DNA from: Prostheceraeus crozeri
Lineage: Eukaryota > Platyhelminthes > Polycladida > Euryleptidae
NCBI GenBank assembly: GCA_907163375.1
Contig: CAJQUW010008605.1
Span: forward strand, 124,001 to 188,000
Length of the DNA stretch: 64,000 nt
Reading direction: 5' to 3'
Under the pieces are notes generated by a model. It saw nothing but the letters and a program-made list of their open reading frames with translations. It was not told the origin of the DNA and ran no database searches. This document shows, one piece after another, positions 58,061 through 64,000 of the stretch. The translations under genes were made by a program, and so were the position numbers. The first letter of the stretch is position 1; the number at the start of each line of letters is the position of its first letter.

Positions 58061-58420
58061 ACTGTAAACCGCTGGATACGAAAATTACATACAAACATAT
58101 ACCAAAATTACATACAATTTGAAACTAACATCTGATACGAGATTCTCGTACAGAGATCTGGTATGTTTTTCATACGAAATCTCACTTACTTTTGTATGTG
58201 ATTGGTATGTAGCGATACAAACTATTCTATCTGTGATTGGCTGTTTTACACTAACATACGAGTTGTTGGTATGTTTTATATGCGAGACTCGATGCAAATT
58301 CATCCTTATTCGTATGCCTCTGGTATGTGTTTCGTATCTAGAGCTTTAAGTCACATAGCAACAAAATATATGTATTACATGCTACTGTCAGATAACTTAT
58401 TTCGGTAATACCAGTCGTGA
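58061..58420. repeat. CACTGTAAA-started repeat with GGTATGT words
   Basis: Begins CACTGTAAACCGCTGG at 58,061. It contains many GGTATGT/CATACGA words on both strands. A related start (CACTGTAAATCGATCAATAC) occurs at 62,088, followed by GTATACC/TTGTATGC words. These look like two decayed MITEs of one family, distinct inside from the 219-bp MITE but with a similar terminus. Confidence 0.45.
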
Positions 58421-60123
58421 ATATTTTTTGCTTGATACATGTGGAGTGATATTTAACTAGATAAGATTTATTGTGAATTTTACGCTCCACGAGATTGACG
58501 TCTTTGCTACTTGTCTAGCAATATTAATATATATCGTCGTATCTTTTATTGAATATGTTAGTGCAGACCTTGTTAAGAAAGAAAATTCACATACTCGAGA
58601 AAGAAAACGCCACGGTTTTGATTGAGGCTTGTTTATTTGCTGGCAACAAATGTGGCCAATGGCCAGTAACGTAAGCAAAATTTTCCACAAGCTCACCAAA
58701 AGTTATTTGGAATGATAAAGGGCTTTGCATTCCAAATGCAGGGGGACGTTGCATTTCTCGCATGTTAGAGTTGTACGCCGTCCACAGTCTTTGCAACGGC
58801 AGTATCGTGGTGATGCTCGAACCAAGTCGTGGCCAGTTCCATCTGTACGCACGGCATCTGCCGATGCTCATCGAAGAATCGACGGCCGCCCACCGACCCT
58901 CGGTTGAGTGCTGTACGTTGAGACTAATTGCTGCACAATTTGTCGTTGAAATTGAAGCAAAGTCGTCTTCTTATTCTCAACACGGCGAAACAGAATCCAA
59001 CCGTTTACCATCGCAGCGGTCAAGCCCCATCCCAAGAAAGGTCACCACCATTTTTTTGATCTTAGACGAATTCGGTATGTTGCCACAAATTGGTCGAATA
59101 AGTCAACACCTCCCATTTTGTCGTCGTAAATCTGCAGAGGAAAAGGCATTGAAACATCAAATCGTTTTCTATCTTTTCTTGAAAAACGGCGAACGACCTT
59201 TGTGAGCCCACAAGGCAAATAGTTTGTGGCCACTGTCGCAGCTTTGTTATCATTCCAGCGAACCAACATATTTGTGCCATCATGAACGCTTTCAAACGTC
59301 CCCCTTGTCTTTTTTTCCATCTCCTTCTTTGGCGTTACGGGAGCTTTCTGCAGTCTGTTGTCCCTTATTGTTCCCTCAGCATCAATCTTTTTTTCTGCCA
59401 GTTTATCTAGCAACGGCAACGACGTGAAGAAATTGTCAAACGTAAGTGCGCATCCTTTCGTTGACAGAAGATTTCTCCAGCAATCCAATGCCCACATCAG
59501 ATCCTCGACCATTTCCTGTCGTCGGGAAGTCGGTGTGTCCGCCACAATACGGCTCCGTGTGTAGGAGATAGCCATCCGTCGAGGTCATCAAACACCATAA
59601 TTTATAGCCAAAGCGGATCGGCTTGTCTCTGACGAACTGCTTTGTACCATGCCGACCATAGTAGGGGATAATGCTTTCGTCCACACTGAAGTCGATGTAT
59701 GCTGCACATGACTTGAAAGCCTCGTTCAAAATGCGAAACATGGGCCTAACCTTGTAATAGCGGTCATTATTCATTTGCATGTTGTCAGCCATGTGAATGT
59801 AACGAAAAACTTCTCGAAACCGATTTCGTCGCATAGCGTTGGTAACGAAGCTCTGATGTGAATGTGGCGATAGTTCCCAGTACATGTCTGTAGTAGGTAG
59901 ACGCGCGCAACCTGTTAGATGCAATAACCCAATAAACGTGAGCATTTCGTTTGTCACTGGATCGAAGTTTTCATTTGATAGTGCTGCATACAGGTTAGTC
60001 CGTTCCACCAGATGGACAATGAAGGTTTCCGGAAACACTTTTTTGAAGGCCGCCATCTCAGAATCGATTGAATTACTGATTTCTGGACTCAAATCTTGAG
60101 ATCCTCTCACATCAACAGTTGGC

Positions 60124-60670
60124 CTGAAACAAATAAATAAACATGTCAGTTTGCAGTGTAGCTTGAGTGCTAATCAATTCACATTTACATGTAAGCCAAT
60201 ACGTATCAAGGTATAAAGTATATTGTGAAAGAGCATATACATGCACTGGATATGTAAACGTAAGTCCACTTATGAAGTATATACGAACGCTTTAAAGAAA
60301 TATAGTTTACGTATACAATGTAAAATATATTACATTTTATATGTTTATGCATCAAGCATTAGTTTATAGGACTATATTATACAGAACAATTATATAATCC
60401 ATTTCATACATTGTAGAGGCCAGCATGTTATATTGGGGCAGCCAAAAAATTCGTTTTTTCTTAACTTGGATGTATTCAAACATACGCTCGTACAACTATG
60501 ACAGTGTTATGAGGATCAATAACTAACAAAGCTTATACATATCGTAGGGGGTCACGTGAACAGTCACAGTGCGAAATTAGGCGCGTTTAGAAATACGAGA
60601 AAAGAAACGATTTTTTGCCGGCCCCTATACATACGAGCGCTCGTACATGTATATGTGTCTTTTCTCTTAC
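60124..60670 (-). other. intron of the piggyBac gene
   Basis: 547 bases with consensus GT and AG ends and a pyrimidine-rich TTTATTTATTTGTTTCAG. The join gives Arg-Pro in frame. It contains a ~191-bp inverted-repeat element. Confidence 0.75.
60435..60625. mobile_element. ~191-bp MITE candidate in the piggyBac intron
   Basis: Ends GGGGCAGCCAAAAAATTCGT and, on the complement, GGGGCCGGCAAAAAATCGTT. TAT-containing sequence flanks both ends but the duplication is not exact. A 14-bp palindrome TACGAGCGCTCGTA lies just outside at 60,632-60,645. Confidence 0.55.
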
Positions 60671-60999
60671 CTGAATTGTGATCGTTTCCAGCGTCGCTCT
60701 CTTGGTCGTTGTACTTTTGATACGCTGTTGTCCGCAGCTTCGTTATTTTCGAGTTCCTGGACTTCCGCGTTCAAAACACGACGTGGTAGATGTGAAATTT
60801 CGCCCAAGTTTTCATCGTCATATTTTTCAGAATCACAGTCAGTCTCGACTGCGGGACGCTCAGTCGGAGGCTTCATGAAAATAACATTTCGATCGTCTTC
60901 ATCGTCGGAATCCTCGTCGTCGGCGGTGACAGTCTATGACGTCGTTCAACGTCCATTTTCTTGACATTCTGTCTAGCTCTACGCACAGGGTCGCAGCTT

Positions 61000-61734
61000 G
61001 AAGCACAGAGTTACATGTACAATGAGATGAAAACCCTGTTGGCGTGATGAAGGAAGGCGGAGTGGAACACGGAGGAACACAATTCACTCGCACAATGAAT
61101 AAAAGAAGCCATGGTTACGCACGCATTATCTTGATAAAAATGGCTTGCTCTCACACATTACTGATTTCCAACGCATGCACCGCGTGTGGAGACAGAACAA
61201 TAGCCAGTTTTCAAGCAGCTGAAGTTGTGCGAAATTCGTTCAGCTTGTTGAAAAATTGATACTGCTACTGGCGGTTGACAGAATTTGTTGCCATTCATCT
61301 TCAATAGGTTACCAAATTTACGAAACACTTCCGATTTACATGATATGGAAATACAGGCACTCTTATTATTAGATAAAGCTTATTTCGTTCCTTTCATCAA
61401 AATATCTAGTCAGTCTAGGCTTCTGCACCGGCTTATTATTGAAGGTTTTTTACTACAATAAAATTCAAAAATATCGATGCAAAATTTTTGGGAAAGTTGA
61501 GTCATAATTCATAATTTTCACACTGTAAACTGTTAATAACATCCATGAGATTTAATTTGAATGTACAATTTGATTAACAATGCCAACAATAAACAAGAGA
61601 TAAGAAGAGAAACTATGAGTGGCAACATTTGTTGCCAATGGCCATTAATGGATTAAGATGCTAACAAGAATGATGTCGAACATCTAAAGAGAATGACAAC
61701 TATTAAGTCAATGAAGGACACCGACACCTTTGAG
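61000..61734. other. intronic DNA, no recognised gene
   Basis: Contains GGCAACATTTGTTGCCAATG at 61,621, similar to GGCAACAAATGTGGCCAATG at 58,642. The two straddle the piggyBac gene in the same orientation, significance unknown. Also a CACTGTAAACTG word at 61,522. Confidence 0.35.
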
Positions 61735-61830
61735 TCCCCGACGGCACTCGCTTGACCCAGGAATCGAATCGAAGTCCGCGGTGTAGACGAGCTTGCACCT
61801 TCTTCACTAGGCCACGCTGACGGTACAAAA
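61735..61830 (-). mobile_element. tRNA-derived SINE head
   Basis: On the complement: A-box-like GCGTGGCCTAGTGAAGAAGG (61,798-61,817) and B-box-like ACTTCGATTCGATTCC (61,760-61,775) at tRNA spacing. The anticodon arm does not fold as a functional tRNA by eye, so a SINE promoter region is preferred. The 3' tail boundary is not identified. Confidence 0.55.
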
Positions 61831-62593
61831 GGAATGCCACGAAAACAATGATGTCAAGTGGAAGGCATCAAATTAAAGATGCATGCATGTTTACAACTGC
61901 ATGTTTCAAAATGATATGATTGTGAGCTGCAAATGATTTATTTGAGACTAAATCCAGGTGCATGAGTTACAATAAAAGTGAACATGGAGAATAGAGATCA
62001 TATACCATAACAATTGCAGAGGAGGCGCTCCCAGATGATGAAATGAGAGACGATTTCAACAGAATTCTAGTCAGTATGAGTACTACACTGTAAATCGATC
62101 AATACCAATCACATGCGAAGGATGTATACCAAAATATTTTTTTGGCATATTTCTGTATATATTTGTATGCTTTTCGTATGTTATTTCAAGTGTGGCAGGC
62201 TTTACATACTAAAGCCATTATGTTAAAAGAAAGCATCAATTATGTCTAAAGCATGTTGATTTAAGGCCCTTTGTCAATAAAGATAACACTAATGTTACTG
62301 CTGTTTTGTAAGTAGTGAAATAATGACATTAAAGAGTCAACCTCTCAATACTGAATTCGATTTTAATACATGTAAGACATTTCATAAATAATAAATAAGT
62401 ATTCAACCATCAACAATGATGCATCATTTAATTTTGAAATTCAGCATATTATCAATCCGAAATAAAAGCACATTATAATTCATGAATGCAAACATAGTTA
62501 TGTTTCAGATTTATAAGTCAACATGGAAGCATAATGAACCCGAAGACTCCCGCTCTTTACCTTGTCATCTAAAAAAGTGCTCTCATTTTACAG
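61831..62593. other. intronic DNA before the Kunitz exon
   Basis: AT-rich, with a decayed CACTGTAAAT repeat start at 62,088. The pyrimidine-rich acceptor TCATTTTACAG is at 62,583-62,593. No other feature seen. Confidence 0.4.
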
Positions 62594-62785
62594 CAAATGT
62601 CTGTGTCCTACCAAGGGTCACAGGACCCTGTCGCGCTAGTTTAACGAGATATTATTTTGACTCTGAAAGACAACGATGTCAAGGATTTTTGTATGGAGGC
62701 TGTCAAGGAAATGACAACAACTTCCTCACACGTGCAGCATGCATGCAGCGCTGTGGAAATATTTCTTCACGAAGAGTTCCTGAAC
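62594..62785 (+). CDS. Kunitz/BPTI domain exon
   Basis: A 192-base exon between TTTTACAG and C|GTAAGT, phase 1 at both ends as is classic for Kunitz exons. It encodes NVCVLPRVTGPCRASLTRYY, FDSERQRCQGFLYGGCQGND and NNFLTRAACMQRCG. The six Cys have canonical spacing (8, 15, 7, 12 and 3 residues between), giving three disulfides. The residue after the second Cys is Arg, the P1 position, predicting trypsin-like protease inhibition. FxYGGC and the paired Asn (NN.F) are family hallmarks. Secreted if joined to exon 1 at 46,912. Further exons are expected beyond 62,785 but none is seen before the window ends. Confidence 0.93.
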
Positions 62786-63431
62786 GTAAGTTTGAGCTCG
62801 CATTTGACCTTAATATTCAAAATTCAGTCACTTTCAGTTTTCAATTCACCTATGGGAGCAGTTAGTCTGCTGTGTTCATTTGCTTAATTATGACATTGGA
62901 GCATAAATGACAGAAATTAACAAAATCAAAGCACGACAAAACAATAGGTCTAATTGAAGACTTAACGACACACCATGAAGATTGTCAGAGAGGTCGAGGA
63001 AAGTGGTAAGGTAGTAAGCGTGCGCCAATTCAAATGTTGCATCTGAACATGTGCAATGAATATCGAAAGCTTAGAACAGGAGAAATTTCAATGAAGAAGA
63101 CACAGTATGGAGACATTTTCGAATCTACAGGAAACACGGATGAGGCAGCCAATGACCTGTAATTAATATAATTATGTAAAATCAATGAAGCCATATTGAG
63201 TAGGGTGCGGCGATGTTTTATTTTCCCCAACGATCGATTTAATTTCGATTTTTCAGAAAATTTTCGATTTTTTTGTAAACCAAAAACGAAATCATTTCAA
63301 AACAGTCTGAGCTTTACTTTCTAATACGTGTAAGTGGGCGATACATGTATGACAAACGTCTTAAAATTTCGGCCAATACTGAATCATATGAAAGCATATT
63401 GTGAAGTCTAATTAGAAAAACGCATTACCCC
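62786..63431. other. downstream intronic or flanking DNA
   Basis: No second Kunitz exon or poly-A context that closes the gene was recognised. An A/T-rich TTTTTCGATTTTT tract lies at 63,225-63,280. Confidence 0.35.
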
Positions 63432-64000
63432 TTACTCATTTAAAAGTTTACTGTTGCGTCTGATTTTGATCAGTTGCCGTGCGCGCAAGCCACTCAAATT
63501 TGCACGACTGGGCGTTATCGTATTGCCCGTTACACTTCCTAGTCTTTCCGAAGCCGTGTTTGTTGCTGGAATACACAAGAATTGTCGGGCAATCCTGGCT
63601 AAATTTGGAAGATTCTGCAGTTGATTCGTCCAGAAGGCAAGAACGTCAAATTTCTTGTGGTCGGGTGCAGGATTTGTTTGCTCCACCAATTCGACATATC
63701 GCTGCCACTCCATCATAGCTCGGTCTTTGATGTTTTGCTATCTGATTGCACCGGAGATCTAATTTCCATCTGCGACCACAAGGAAACACGTTGTCGTTTC
63801 TCATCAGACTTTTCTTGGCTCACTCCTGCAGTAATCACCTTCTCTTTTGTGTGAGATTCTTTCTGCATGAAGTCGACAATACGCGCGACGATAATATTTT
63901 TCGCAACATCAACTTGTGTGGAAAAGAGTATACTAGAAGTCGTGGATCAATCGCAGAGGTGACCAACAGAATTGGTTGTTCATTACCAGGTGTCACTTGT
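63432..64000 (-). pseudogene. hAT transposase, C-terminal part, frameshifted
   Basis: On the complement, from the window edge: PILLVTSAIDPRLLVYSF, a frame change, VDVAKNIIVARIVDFMQK and GVSQEKSDEKRQRVSLW, another frame change at about 63,717, then FDVLAFWTNQLQNLPNLARI and ARQFLCIPATNTASERLGSV, ending RRNSKLLNE at 63,432. 'DPR' followed by the W...P.L...A..FL..PATN..SER..S block is the hAT C-terminal dimerisation domain. At least two frameshifts. It is a different hAT lineage from 56,016-57,747, and its N-terminal part is outside the window. Confidence 0.88.

Larger units (their letters stand above)
58703..60967 (-). pseudogene. piggyBac transposase with one intron, inactivated
   Basis: Exon 1 (60,967-60,671) starts MSRKWTLNDVID. 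One extra base near 60,930 separates it from DDEDSDDEDDRNVIFMKPP. Donor CAG|GTAAGA and acceptor TTTGTTTCAG|GCC (intron 60,670-60,124) keep the frame. Exon 2 has [15 protein letters not shown]-like [20 protein letters not shown] (first Asp), a frameshift near 59,465, [16 protein letters not shown] (second Asp), GTIRDNR, KMGGVDLFDQ (third Asp), a TGA within the Trp run at 59,042, another TGA at about 58,873, and a C-terminal Cys-rich domain CRCKDCG, CEKCNVPLHLECKALYH ending at 58,703. Domain order and length are complete; at least two frameshifts and two stops inactivate it. Confidence 0.92.
46982..62593 (+). other. 15.6 kb intron filled with mobile elements
   Basis: Donor GTAAGA and acceptor TCATTTTACAG. 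In order it contains a hammerhead retroposon, a PHD-like relic, MITEs, Penelope-like sequence, a hAT relic, a piggyBac pseudogene and a tRNA-derived SINE. No cellular gene was recognised inside it. The pairing of the two ends is inferred from matching phase and from gene logic. Confidence 0.55.

Noticed and set aside
61735-61830. Functional tRNA gene on the minus strand
   Set aside because: A and B boxes are present but a clean cloverleaf could not be folded by eye; a SINE head is more likely.

Overview
The window is animal (metazoan) nuclear DNA. It is AT-rich, has GT-AG introns, one recognisable secreted-protein gene, and is otherwise dominated by transposable elements: Tc1-type, piggyBac, hAT, a Penelope-like element with a GIY-YIG domain, an RTE-like LINE tail, tRNA-derived SINEs and MITEs. 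The mix fits a marine invertebrate, but the sequence does not fix the phylum. Identities rest on motif recognition by eye; no database search was run.

Left and centre (about 0.8-46.2 kb) is an array of a ~5.6 kb unit, here called U, in the same orientation: copy A (799-5,236), copy B (7,375-29,930) and copy C (43,417-46,217). The copies act as empty-site controls for one another. A Tc1 element (3,037-4,692) interrupts copy A with a TA duplication. A ~17 kb foldback-like element (10,448-27,441) interrupts copy B. A ~13.5 kb segment bounded by inverted ~300-bp motif arrays (29,931-43,416) separates copies B and C at a GGA site that is uninterrupted in copy A. U carries a decayed DDE transposase relic.

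The 17 kb element has near-identical inverted arms of about 5.2 and 4.15 kb packed with tandem repeats. Its 7.6 kb loop holds an acidic 157-codon ORF behind a TATA box, a minus-strand coiled-coil gene with a short intron and a +1 frame change at TTT-TGA, and a small GC-rich structured block. No known transposase is recognisable. It is the best candidate for an undescribed mobile system here.

The 13.5 kb segment contains a complete 3.15 kb transposon (36,889-40,042) with 787-bp inverted arms and a transposase-like gene of an uncharacterised invertebrate family, a LINE tail and a 96-bp near-perfect palindrome.

Right part (46.4-64 kb): a TATA-containing promoter and signal-peptide exon (46,912-46,981) pair by phase with a Kunitz-domain exon (62,594-62,785) across a 15.6 kb intron. 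That intron is filled with mobile DNA: a retroposon with tRNA-like promoter boxes and a complete type I hammerhead ribozyme (48,326-48,367), three copies of a 219-bp MITE, a broken Penelope-like element plus the start of a second copy, a hAT relic, an intron-containing piggyBac pseudogene and a tRNA-derived SINE. A second hAT pseudogene runs off the right edge.
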